NCBI GenBank assembly: GCA_946122785.1
Contig: CAMGYJ010000006.1
Coordinates: 38,398,066 to 38,462,065, forward strand
Source of the DNA: Linum tenue
Taxonomy: Eukaryota; Streptophyta; Magnoliopsida; Malpighiales; Linaceae
Direction of reading: 5' to 3'
Length of the DNA: 64,000 nucleotides
Shown piece after piece: positions 35,041 to 45,066 of this stretch. Made by a program: the position numbers and the translations under genes. The first letter of the stretch is position 1, and each line of letters opens with the position of its first letter. The notes under the pieces were generated by a model, which saw nothing but the letters and a program-made list of their open reading frames with translations, was not told where the DNA came from and did not search any database.

Positions 35041-35766
35041 TTACCACACATTTGCATAGCCTAGAAGAAGAAGATGAAGATCTAGAGGTTTCTTTGTAAT
35101 CTCTTCTCTCTCTTTCTAGCAACTCACCCTCTTCTCTTAGGTTTAAGAACCCTATGTCTAGATTTGGGTTTAATGTTGATGTATGTGACCAACTCCATGG
35201 TTGATTGGTGATTTTACTTAACTGATGGATGTTTTCATGAATGAGTGTGGTTTCCGTTTTTATGCTTTGAGCTTTTGACCTAGGAGCGGGACAATCCCAT
35301 TAGAGCCCCTTCCTTGGCATCTTCGAGTTACTCCTATCATATATTGTCCCGGAAGACCCCGAGGGAGTTGATTTGACCGGTCTCCTAGCATTATATGATA
35401 CCCTAGGTCGAATAGAGCACTACCCATCCACCGATTTGCCGTTTCGAGTCATTCCCGAGTGAGTCCTTCTCCCAACGGTAGAGTATTTGAGTAGATCGAA
35501 CTAGGAGGATACTCAATATCGATCCAAAGGTCGAAAATAGGGGGATTAACCCAAGAGAGCTCCAAACGTTGTAAATAGCTAGGTTAGTGGTTAGTCTAGG
35601 TTATTTAGCTTACTTTTTCTAATCACTAACCTAGGTTGACTAGATAACGAACCCTAAACGTGAAGTAGGGTAAGCCTAGATCCCTGTGGTATGATAAATT
35701 CTTATTGCTTGCTTTCCCTATGCTACACCCGGTTGGCGGTTATACTTGGTCGTCGATTGGGATGTT
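35041..35766 (+). repeat. 5' LTR of element III, 5'-truncated, first part
   Basis: Non-coding, with a TCTCTTCTCTCTC tract near 35100 and the GAAACCCTA-like and CATGAATGAGTGTGG blocks typical of Athila-like R-U5. It is interrupted by the chimeric insertion 35772-38007. The LTR end GAACGAGTCA is on the other side (38013-38024), followed by the primer site. Confidence 0.55.
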
Positions 35767-35869
35767 GTAGTCTATAACCCTAAAATGAGTTGGATGCATC
35801 CAATCACAAGAGGGATTGAACTCGGCCGATAAAGAACACAAAAACAGGGCTTTGGGTTCTTGTGTGGGA

Positions 35870-36274
35870 CCCAGTCAACATGAAGCGCCGGGCTAGGAGA
35901 TCGGTTTTCTCTGTGCGTTGACCACCAGATTCCGCTCGGGAACGCCTTAGACTCTCCTCCATATGCCTTTGGTCAGCTCGGACATCCGCCAGTGAAAGAG
36001 GTTTTAACCGAATTTTCCGTGCATGGCGTGTGAAACGGTAGCAATTTGTTCCTCCTTCATGAGTGATAACATGATCAAACTGCCACGGTCTCCCCAAAAG
36101 TAGGTGAGCGGCCTGCATCGGAGCAACATCAAATAGAAGTTCGTCGTGATACTCTCCGATTGCAAAATTCACCTGGGCTTGCTTTGTAACTTGTATGGCT
36201 CCGTAATCGTTGAGCCAATGAAGATTATATGGCGCGGGATGTCTGATTGTGTCCAGGCCAAGCCTCTGAACCAA
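35870..36274 (-). pseudogene. Retropepsin-like protease fragment (element B type)
   Basis: Begins on the minus strand straight after the primer site and reads QRLGLDTIRHPAPYNLHWLN, FAIGEYHDELLFDVAPM and HLLLGRPWQFDH. These match the middle and end of plant Ty3 aspartic proteases. The catalytic D-S/T-G part and all of gag are absent. The frame is open from LTR to LTR. Confidence 0.75.
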
Positions 36275-36286
36275 GCTCTGATACCA
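36275..36286 (-). other. Primer-binding site, tRNA-iMet type (LTR B)
   Basis: Minus strand TGGTATCAGAGC, two bases inside the LTR B end GGATCATATCA. Confidence 0.85.
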
Positions 36287-36288
36287 CT

Positions 36289-36663
36289 TGATATGATCCA
36301 AATCCAAAGAGAATCCTCGAACTCGGATGATATGATCAAAGTACGCAGCCTTCCTTCTTTTTAAGGATTTTCGAAGCTTTTCTCCAACTTGAACAACTTG
36401 AAATAAAAGATAGATGCAGAATTAATTGGACAATCCCAACTCGTGACAAAGGACAATTGGTATATTAAACCAATCGGACATAATCAACTCGTGGAAAGGG
36501 GAAATTGATATAGGGTAGATGCTCGCCACAACTAGACGCGTTCTCTAGTTGATAAAAGACACGTGAAACTCCTTGAGACTCTCGACAGAAGCTTGCACAA
36601 AACATTCCTATGGAACTCGAGTAAAACTCTTGAATTGATTTCTGAATGTTGGGTATTGGGTAC
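36289..36663 (-). repeat. Partial LTR family B (R-U5 only)
   Basis: Similar to the reverse complement of about 31041-31409. The match stops at GTACCC, about 30 bp after the TATA box in the complete LTR, so U3 is absent and the copy starts at or near the expected RNA 5' end. Confidence 0.75.
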
Positions 36664-37040
36664 TTCTGCTTCGTCGTGCTTGGCAATCATTGTGCCATGG
36701 TTTACCAAGCACCACGTGAGTAAGCTTCATAGGCACGACATCACATTGAATTTGATCCACATAAGACCCGATTTTGGTCTCTAAAGACACTTGTTCAGTC
36801 GCAAAAACCCAAGACTTTTCAATCGACAATTGCATCAAGAAAGGGCTAGGATGTCGTTGTGTAGTTAGCCCTAACTTAGCTACTGCCCTTGAACTAGTCA
36901 AATTTGATTTGCTCTCTCCATCAATAACCAAAGAACACAACTGCTCTTGAACCCAATAACGAGTATAGAACATATTACCTTGTTCTATCTCTTCCGCCAT
37001 CGCTTCAAGAACGTCCCTCTTCTCCATTACATTTGAACCA
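36664..37040 (-). pseudogene. Retropepsin-like protease fragment (element E type)
   Basis: Follows the primer site directly: FYTRYWVQEQLCSLVIDGES, then AVAKLGLTTQRHPSPF, CDVVPMKLTHVVLGKPWHND. The active site reads IDGES where IDGGS/T is usual in this protease type. Gag is missing. The C-terminal end changes to unrelated residues at the junction near 36664. Confidence 0.75.
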
Positions 37041-37054
37041 GGCTCTGATACCAA
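37041..37054 (-). other. Primer-binding site, tRNA-iMet type (LTR E)
   Basis: Minus strand TGGTATCAGAGCCT, two bases inside the LTR E end GGGTTCATCA. Confidence 0.88.
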
Positions 37055-37056
37055 TT

Positions 37057-38007
37057 GATGAACCCTAGATGGGTTGGATGGATCCAATCACAAGAGGGAT
37101 TGAACTTGGCCTATAAAGAACACAAAACAGGGCTTTGGGTTCTTGTGTGGGATGGAAGTTTCATGCAATCCTCACAAAGGGAGAAAGGCTCGAGAACTAC
37201 AGGTAGAAGCTTGGCCACGATCAACGGGTTTGTTGAACGATACAAGCACTCAAGCAGCCTAGGTCTCGCCCTAAACCACTCTCAAACTCATGAAGCAGCA
37301 AGCTTGTGAATCAAACTCCAGTTTGTATTTAATCGAACAAAATCTGACAATTACAACGAATTAAAAAGGCTTAAATAGACCTAATGAATCCTACGAACTC
37401 TGAAGAAGTCCCAATTACAATCTATCATGAAAAGGAATTCAAAATCGGCTCAGAAACGAATTAAACTTAAACTTTATACTAATCCTAATCCGACTAGGAT
37501 TTGGATTACTTAGTCCTCAAGGCAGAAATTCCAGTCTCGAAGCGATCTTTAGCCTCCTCGTTCGAGCCCTTCCAGCCATCACCTTGATCAGCCAATGCCT
37601 TGTCTATGAACTAGAAGAAACCTGATTTCATGTGGCGTGAATTTGGGAACTCGACTCTTCCCCAAGCTCGTCGAATTGAAGCTCAAAGTTGTTGTCCTTA
37701 ACTCGCTTCCATAACAATTTTGGAAAGTTTTCCGGTTTTTGGCTAACATTTTGAGAAGCTTGAAAAGTGAACTTCTGAGCTTTGCCTCAACCTTTCAAGC
37801 ACCCATTGTGTAGAAAACCTTCCCAGATTCAATACAAACCATCAAACTTGAGTTTCATCAAACAGATTGAACGAACCAAGCCTCCAAAGTGAGTCTCCTG
37901 AAACTGTAAAAAGACTTCGGCAAAAATCAGAATTGTTGTTAGTTTTTGAGGTCTCTTCTTGATCACACAATGTCGACTTGTATATTGATCCAATTTGGAT
38001 TGTATCA
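37057..38007 (-). repeat. LTR family E, complete
   Basis: 951 bp, starting TGATACAATCC and ending GGGTTCATCA on the minus strand. Its last 98 bp recur at 35772-35869 at the other end of the insertion. Non-coding. Confidence 0.75.
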
Positions 38008-38030
38008 GTAGTTAGAACGAGTCAAGTTTT

Positions 38031-38048
38031 TGGCACCGTTGTCGGGGA
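38031..38048 (+). other. Primer-binding site, tRNA-Asp type, element III
   Basis: TGGCACCGTTGTCGGGGA has two differences from the tRNA-Asp complement. It follows the LTR end GAACGAGTCA (to 38024). A leader to 38198 precedes the ORF. Confidence 0.8.
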
Positions 38049-38198
38049 ACCATTCCAGGTTATTTGAAAAAGGGTTAGGGCATTACTTTAGCCGTTTTGT
38101 TTTGTGTTTTGTGTCTGTTGACCCACTATTCTCTTAGAAGGGTGGTTTGTGTTTGTTTGATTTTATTTTTGTGTTTTTGTTTGTGTAGGTTATGACTC

Positions 38199-39194
38199 AT
38201 GGATCCCAATGGCTTCTACAATATGTGGGGGTATCCACAACCACCCGAATGGGGCTACCCCGGAGCTTCGTGGAGTGAACAAGAAGGGGCAAGCCAAGGA
38301 TCCGGGTTCTATTACCAACACCCCTTCCAAGAAGAACAACCATACCGTTGGGGATATGAAGAGGCTTCCCCATATCAAGAAGATTTCCCTCCACAACCCG
38401 AGGAGAAATCCAAGTTAGAGTTGGCCATGGAAGCCTTCATGGGACAATCATCATCAAGATCATGTGCCACTCCACAACCGGAGCCAAAGAGAAATTGGGA
38501 GCTCATGGTCGAGAAATTTTCCGGGGGTACCGACGAGGGATGCTCCAATTTGGAGGAGCTCCTTCGACGCACAGAGAGGCGAAGAGGGCTTGTAGAGCAA
38601 GCATGTGCACAACTTGCTCACAATCGCCTCCTACCATTGGAAGAAATAGAGGAAGTTGAAGAGGCAAGCCATGATGATTTTGGAAGAATAAGATCCGGCA
38701 TGGATTTCCAACCCCTCCCTCCTCCCGGTTTGACAATAGAAGAACAAGTGGCACGAGCTTGTGAAAGCTATTGCCTCTCATTATTGGAGGAGAACGAGGA
38801 GGTTGAAAGGGCGATCAAGGACAACCATATGGAGCAAGAAGAACTCACCCCGTAGAGCTCACGTTGTGAGAACAAACAAGAAGGTTGCATCGAGGACTCC
38901 CATCATCTTCCCCTTCCCGAGAGCAACTTTGAAGACAAAGTCACGAGTGTGGAGGAGCAAGAGAATCCTTTATATTATCTTGCATGGCATCTTGCCCTCC
39001 AAACCGTGCTTGAAGACATGAATGGGAAGGAGAAAGAAGAGGTTGAAGAGGAGGAAGCAAGCTTTAAAGAGGAGGAAGATCTTGAGTGTTCCCAAGGGGA
39101 GGCAATTGAGGAAGACGGAAGGGAGGTTGTGGAAGAAGTAGAAGGATCAAGTGAGGTCCAAGATGAAGATGAGGTCGTGGTGGATGAAGCTTAA
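38199..39194 (+). pseudogene. Acidic ORF of a non-autonomous Athila-like element (copy 1)
   Basis: The ATG lies about 150 bp after the primer site, where gag is expected. The N-terminus is aromatic- and Pro-rich (MDPNGFYNMWGYPQPPEWGY), followed by a conserved EEKSKLELAMEAFMGQSSS block, QACAQLAHNRLLPLEE and ACESYCLSLLEENEEVE. A TAG at 38853-38855 stops it, after which the frame resumes to a Glu-rich tail (VEEEEASFKEEED). No gag core, zinc knuckle or enzyme domain is seen. The second copy at 42906-43867 has no internal stop. I do not know this protein family; a gag-replacing accessory protein is inference. Confidence 0.6.
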
Positions 39195-39820
39195 ACAAGT
39201 TACAAGTGCGACCAAAGGTTTCCACCCGACCTCGAAACTTCAAGGAGGTTCTTGGGTGGAACGAAACTTGAAGAGAAACTGTCTGGCTCAAGAGATTCAA
39301 AACAACACAAGTGCCAGCCACTATGATGTTAATTGAGACTTGTATTAGGTTTGTGCATAGGTTCATTTCTCATATGTTTGTGACCGATAGATGTTTGAAT
39401 CGATTACTTGTTTTTCACAGTTTCCTATGCATCGAGTTTAGGGAGTGAGAATGAATGATTGAGAACCTAGGTACCTATGTTAGACTTGTGTCGTTTGTTT
39501 CGTTCTTGTGCGATAGATCCCCCTTTACATAATGCGTAGCATTAAAGTTGTTGCTAGCGAGGAAGATGGAGGCATAGGATTAGGCCATGACCCAAAAGTT
39601 GACCGACCCGATCATATTATCCCTTAGTCAACCCTTTTAAGTCGTGTTTCTAAGGGTCATTCTAGTGTTAGGTAGCTCACGCTACTTGAGCTAGAGTGAT
39701 TTAGATAGAGCGACCCTAGTTTCTTCGTGTCTACACCTTATCGAGTCACCCTTGTGTTTGGAAGCTCCATTCATACCATTTGAGTTTAAACGAGGTTCCA
39801 CATGAGTGATTTGGGTATGG
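39195..39820 (+). other. Element III 3' internal region, truncated
   Basis: 39220-39280 matches 44040-44080 (AACTTCAAGGAGGTTCTTGG). 39340-39800 resembles 23560-24040, the 3' region before a polypurine tract. The GGGAGGCAACCC motif is deleted, and the stretch ends at the start of an oppositely oriented gag. Confidence 0.6.
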
Positions 39821-41607
39821 TGCTTCTTTCTCCATCCCCACTTCTTCTTTGTTAGCTGGAAGTGCTGAAGCAGGTGTTGGTTACTCCTGCCTGGCCGGAG
39901 CAGGGATAGCAGATGTCGTCTTGCCACTTCGAGTAGTGATGGCATCTAACTGTCGGTGAGGCTCACGAGGATTTGGAATGGTGGTGGCAGGCAGATTTCA
40001 CGGTGCTCTGGTGGTGTTTTGGCGAGATATGCCTCCAATTTGGTTCTGGAGATCCAGCAGTATGGCACCCTGGTTCCTCTGGTCTGCCTCTAGTTAGGTG
40101 ATGCACTGGTCCAGCATAGTAAATTCGCTATGCTGGCACTCACGAAGGTCTGCACCATGTTTTCAGCTCTGACATCTGGTCATCTAGGCAAACTGTCTTT
40201 GTTGTTGCTGAAATGGGTTCCCCAGGCTGGGATGATAAGGCTGCTGCTGTGGAAATGGACCATGTCGGGCCTGGAAGGGCTGCATTTGGTGAAAACCACT
40301 CGCTCTATCTGGGAAACCGAGAGGCTTGGTGGTGTTGCTGTTGTTGCCATTCAAGGAGAAGTTGGGATGCTGTCGCCACCCCTAATTATATGCTCCACTG
40401 TAAGGATCAAGGCGCCGAGCATTGGCGATGAAGTCCAACTGCTCCTGGGGTGTAGAAGACTCCCGCATAGCTTGGCAGTCTTCCACCAAGTGGTTCGAAC
40501 TCTCACACTATTGGCACTGTGCAACTGACGGGCCACCCAATCCTCTGTTAGGAATAAGACTGTTGGGCTGCTTTAATGTCTGGACCAGCTCGGCCACCTC
40601 CAGCTCTAGCCTGGATCTAGCCTCCATGGAATGCACACCTCAATCCCGGGAGTTCCTGCCTCTGGTGCTCTACTCCCGAGAATGATCTCTGGCGGCCAAA
40701 GTACTGATCATCTGGTTCAGCTCGGGAGGAGTCTTCGTGAGAATGTCCCCTCCTGGGCATAGAGACTCAATCACCCTCTGGCTCTCCGGAGATAGAGCAC
40801 TGTAGAAGTTCCCCACTGTGAATGCATCACTAAAGCCGTGATGGGGACACTGCCAAAAAAATCCCGAGTACCTCTCCCAGGCATCACGTAGTGACTCATC
40901 TGGCTCCTGACGGAAATGAGTGATCTCCCACTGAATCTCCATGGTCTTCGAGGCAGGATAGTACTTGTGTATGAACTTTTCAGTCAGATCATCCCAGGAC
41001 ATGATGGACAATGGTGGCTGGGTCTCTACCCACCTCTTTGCATTCCTCGCCAGAGAGTGGGGAAAGAGGTGAAGACGAATCACATCATCTGGTACACCAT
41101 TCAGCTTGACCCATTGGTAAGCTGCAAGAACCGGGAAAGGTGCACCCTCGCCTCCTCATCCTTGAGGCCATGTAACTAGATGGAGGATGTGATCAACTAA
41201 ATCCAGCATGGTTTGATCTCGAAGTTATTTGCTGGAATGGGCAGATACAGGATGACGGGGCGGATGTCGGCGATCCATGGAGTGTAGTAGTACTCCATAG
41301 TAGGACCCGACGAGGGTGGTTGATGCTGATCCCCATCTGGGTGGGGAACTGGGTTATTGGCTAGAACCTGATTCACTGGGGGAACCTGCATGGGCATCCC
41401 CAGGGGTTGGTTCTGCCCCAGGTTCAGGTTCACCCTGTTGTGCTCGTCGCCCATATCGTACTCCTCCTCAGAGTCGCTGCTCATATGACCGTTGACGTGT
41501 ACTTCATCCGTAGCCAGTCGTGCTCGTTGTTTCCTCCTAAGCTGGAGACAAGTGATTTCTAACTCCGCATCCAACGGTAGTAGTTCTCTCGACTGGCTGT
41601 GTGTCAT
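39821..41607 (-). pseudogene. Athila-like gag of minus-strand element IV
   Basis: Starts at 41607 (MTHSQSRELLPLDAELEI), 124 bp downstream of the primer site. The core follows: PANNFEIKPCWI near 41200, a broken stretch, then 41083-40670 open with VIRLHLFPHSLARNAKRWVE, MSWDDLTEKFIHKYYPASKT and DESLRDAWERYSGFFWQCPH. A zinc-knuckle remnant CESSNHLVEDCQ with a stop at the second ligand region is near 40480. Decayed PYSGAYN-GWRQHPNFS and LPATTIPNPREPH blocks follow near 40420 and 39980. At least six stops. It ends near 39821 by truncation. Confidence 0.82.
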
Positions 41608-41730
41608 ACACTACCTGCACACAGCCAAGCAAGCAAACCCGTGAAGGCACAAGTGGGACAAATCAAAACAATCAATGCGGAAAATAAATGCTACAGTAAC
41701 AGAAATCACGTTTCTTCAACAACCTAGCCG

Positions 41731-41748
41731 TCCCCGGCAACGACACCA
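41731..41748 (-). other. Primer-binding site, tRNA-Asp type, element IV
   Basis: The minus strand reads TGGTGTCGTTGCCGGGGA, two differences from the tRNA-Asp complement, six bases from the LTR end. Confidence 0.85.
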
Positions 41749-41754
41749 AAAACT

Positions 41755-42905
41755 TGACTCGCTTGTACTCTCACACTGGAAAGTGGCCAAGTGTAACCAC
41801 CTACTAATGCATAGTATAGCGGGTTTAGATTTAAATGTCAACCCGGGTCCTAGGTGTGATGACTAGTCCGTGAGATTCTTATTATTTAGCGGTTCAATTG
41901 TAGTGAAGTTCCAACTAAACTAGCAAACAAAAGCAGTAAATGTTGTGTTCCAAGTTTGAGAGAGGTCACCCAGATATGGTTCCCCCTAGACTGCAGTTAA
42001 GCCAAGTTATAATTCACGCAGTCCAATTTCAATGATAATTATACTGCGGAAGGTTCTTAGACAGTCTGAAGTCTCGACTAAAGCTGTCCAGACCCTCTCA
42101 ATCTGAATCTCCAGCGGGCGACTAACTTTCACTGGAGTAAACAGACTTAGGCCCTAACGTGCAAAACCTCCTCTACTGGAGTAAATCCAGTACAGATATT
42201 GAACCGACTCCTCTACTAAAGTCTTCAATCCACTACCTTCAATTAAGAGTGCTCTATCAACCTAGGCGGATATTCTCTTTCTAGGTCAAAGCAGAAACTA
42301 CAGGAATTTGATAAGGATTCATGCAATTTAGAAAATCATGCCTCGATTGAATATAATCAGTATCAAAAGAACTTGTACTTAGGTTCATACAACCAGACCT
42401 AACATACAAATCTAGGGTTCTTCATACCCAGTTGAGTGAGAGAGTTTACTCCATATAGAGAGAAGAGAAATTTGCTTCAGACGCGAAATTTATTCTGTGA
42501 AGGATGAAAATCTACTTCTGGTAATCAATTAACACTCTTCCAAGCTTCCACCAAGCTCCAATCGTGATGAAGATCGATTCAGGGCACATGGAAATTTGTT
42601 CGTCACTTTCTCCCTCTAGGTTTTTTGCTCTCTATCTCTAAAAATCGGATTCCCCTTCTCTTTGGCTTGAAATCTCCTTTTAACCCGAGACTGGGCAAAA
42701 CACGGTCGAGGACACGACCGTTTATTGCTTTTGTCCGCCCGTGTTTCGCCTCGTGTGTTGCAAACACGCCCACGTCGATCCAAAACACGGTCGTGCCCAA
42801 ACAGTGACACGGCCGTGTTCTGCTCCAATGGCGCCCGTGTTTTGGACTCCTCAGCAGCCACCACAAACGCGCTCTCGGCAGTAAAAACATGGCCTAGGGA
42901 ACACG
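41755..42905 (-). repeat. 5' LTR of element IV, family C (copy 3), truncated
   Basis: The R-U5 half (41755-42660) aligns throughout with the two solo LTRs of family C. The U3 part (42690-42860) instead carries AAACACGGTC with GACCGTTT, and CACGGCCGTGTT palindromes, where the other copies have ATACCCGGTC palindromes. The LTR start is missing; sequence joins the acidic ORF near 42906. Confidence 0.75.
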
Positions 42906-43867
42906 GGGAGAAATCCAAGTTGGAGTTGGCCATGGAAGCCTTCATGGGACAATCATCATCAAGATCATGTGCGACTCCACAACCGGAGCCAAAGAGAAAC
43001 TGGGAGCTCATGGTGGAGAAATTTTCCCGGGGTACCGACGAGAGATACTCCAACTTGGACCTTCCCATCATCGGCCCTATCGACTCAACTTTTCTTCGGG
43101 AATCGGAGGAGCTCCTTCGATGCACGAAGAGACGAGGAGAGCTTATTGAGCAAGCATGTGCACAACTTGCTCACAATCGCCTCCTACCGTTGGAAGAAAG
43201 AGAGGAAGTCGAAGAGAAGAGGCATGATGATTTTGGAAGAATGAGCCCCGACATGGATCTCCAACCCCTCACTCCTCCCGATTTGACACTAGAGGAGAAA
43301 ATGGCACGCACTTGTGAAAGCTATTGCCTCTCATTATTGGAGGAGAAAGAGGAGGTTGGAGGAGCGATCAATGACAACCGTATGGAGCAAGAGGAATTCA
43401 CCCCGGAGAGCTCCCATGGTGAGGATGAACAAGAAGGTTGCATTGACAACTCCTATCATCATTCCCTTCTTGAAAGCAACATTGAAGACCAAGACACGAG
43501 TGTGGAGGAGCAAGATAATCCCTTCTATGACCTTGTATTTCATTTTGCCCTCAAATTCGTGCTTGAAGACATGAATGGGAAGGATGAAGAATTTGTTGAA
43601 GAGGAGGAAGTGAGCATTGACGAGGAGGAAGATCTTGGGTGTTCCCATTGGGAGGAATCAAATTTTGAAGAAGGAAGAGAGGTTGAAGATGAAGAAGAAG
43701 GTGCAAGTGGATTCCAAGATGAGGACAAGGTCAAGGTGGATGAAGCATCCACAAGTTACGAGGGCTATGAAAGCTTTCCACCCGACCTTGATGCGCTTTT
43801 GAAGAAGGACCCGTTTGCGGCTCTTTGCCAAGCCAAGGCCAAACCATCGGCGATCCCTCTTGGTTGA
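42906..43867 (+). CDS. Acidic ORF of a non-autonomous Athila-like element (copy 2)
   Basis: About 320 codons without a stop, lacking the N-terminal part because of truncation near 42906. It shares EKSKLELAMEAFMGQSSS, ELMVEKFS, QACAQLAHNRLLPLEE, CESYCLSLLEE and the SVEEQDNPFYDLVFHFALK segment with copy 1. The C-terminal part is strongly acidic (DEEFVEEEEVSIDEEEDLG) and ends FPPDLDALLKKDPFAALCQA before the stop. No transmembrane segment or zinc-binding motif. Conservation of the frame over most of the two copies suggests past selection. Function unknown. The open frame upstream of 42906 is LTR read in antisense and is not part of the protein. Confidence 0.55.
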
Positions 43868-44578
43868 TGCGATGGTGGTAAATTGATGGTGCACTACATG
43901 GTCTGGGTCAAATAAAAAGAAGGAGAAGGATAGAAGGAGATGTCTCGTGGGTGGAGCCTCAAAGTCGATCAAGTTCACGAGCCCTTAATCATGAATTCGT
44001 CCAATGCTCGTGACTTGAGATTTCAACTCACCGACGAGAACCTCAACTTCAAGGAGGTTCTTGGGTGGACCAAAACTTGAGGAGCAACCGTCCGACTCAC
44101 GACGTTAAAGAAGCGCTTGGTGGGAGGCAACCCATCTACCATTGGTTTGTTTACTTTCTGCTCCAATAAGAAGACCATTGAAGAGATTTTGGTGGTGTTT
44201 TGGACGTGACCACGCTCTTCCGGAGCTCAACCGCCATCCACTCCCGAACAAAAACATTCACAACTTGACCAGTAACATCGTTATATCCCCTTGTTTTACG
44301 TCATTGAGGGCAATGTCGAGCTTAAGTGTGGGGGTAGTCCATTATGCATGTTGGTGTGAATGATTGGTGTGATTTTGAATGCTTTGGAGCCTAGATGTAT
44401 GCCCAAAATTTTAAAATTTGAGAGCTCCAAGCATAAAAACTTCTATATTTGCATGATCATAGTGGCATCTTGTGGTGATTTGTTTTGAATCTCGTGGTTA
44501 TTAGCATGGTCTATGGATGATTTACTTGTGATTGTGTGCAACCTATGATGATGACTGAGACATGTATTAGGTGTGTCC
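43868..44578 (+). other. Element V 3' internal region with GGGAGGCAACCC motif
   Basis: Non-coding. The conserved motif is at 44113-44134 and a TTAAGTGTGGGGGTAG purine stretch at about 44320-44336, both as in Athila-like elements. A fragment of LTR follows near 44579 without a normal polypurine-LTR junction. Confidence 0.6.
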
Positions 44579-45066
44579 ATGACCATATTTGCATCCCTCT
44601 GCGGTTCGCGGTCACCTTGCCCATGGCAATCGTTCCAATCCAACGAGTTTTGGTAGCTAGTTAGGGGGAAGCAACTCCTGGGTGAAGCTCCCTTAGTTAG
44701 AATTTTCCTTTCTTGCTTGTTTAGTTTTAAGTTTGAAAACCCAAAACCGTTTTGCTAGATAACAACTTAAGCGATTGAAGTAGGGGCACATGGACCGGCC
44801 CGGGTTGACAATTTAAATACTTGCTCTATACTGCACCCGGCTAAAGTTTAAAAACTTGGGCTCTAGTTGGGATTAATTTGTGGTGTAGTTTCGTGCGAGT
44901 CAATATTTCACGCTAGGTTGTGCTTGTTTTGATTTTCAGGTCCTAGCACGTGTGGAAGGGTCGAGGTCGAATTTTGTGATAGTTGGAGGTCAAAAAGCGC
45001 AAAAACCGAAGAAAAGTCCGAAGCGACCGTGACAATTGCCCCGTAACAAGGGAATTCACGGTCTCC
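44579..45066 (+). repeat. LTR family D fragments in end-to-start order
   Basis: 44579-44904 is the end part of LTR D, finishing GCGAGTCA. It is followed at once by the start part of LTR D lacking its first 70-90 bp (44905-45066). This order is that of an LTR-LTR junction with a small deletion at a shared AATATTTCA. Confidence 0.6.

Larger units (their letters stand above)
35767..38012 (-). mobile_element. Chimeric non-autonomous retroelement with GTAGT target duplication
   Basis: GTAGT at 35767-35771 and 38008-38012 brackets a 2236-bp insertion inside the LTR of element III. Read on the minus strand: LTR family E (38007 to 37057), tRNA-iMet primer site, protease-coding piece, partial LTR family B starting near its transcription start, a second tRNA-iMet primer site, a second protease piece from a different element, and about 98 bp of the end of LTR E (35869 to 35772). 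No polymerase is present. It looks like a recombinant between two element RNAs. Confidence 0.75.

Noticed and set aside
42616..43125. Minus-strand open frame opposite the acidic ORF
   Set aside because: It is the mirror of the conserved plus-strand frame; the plus frame is supported by a second copy with its primer site upstream.
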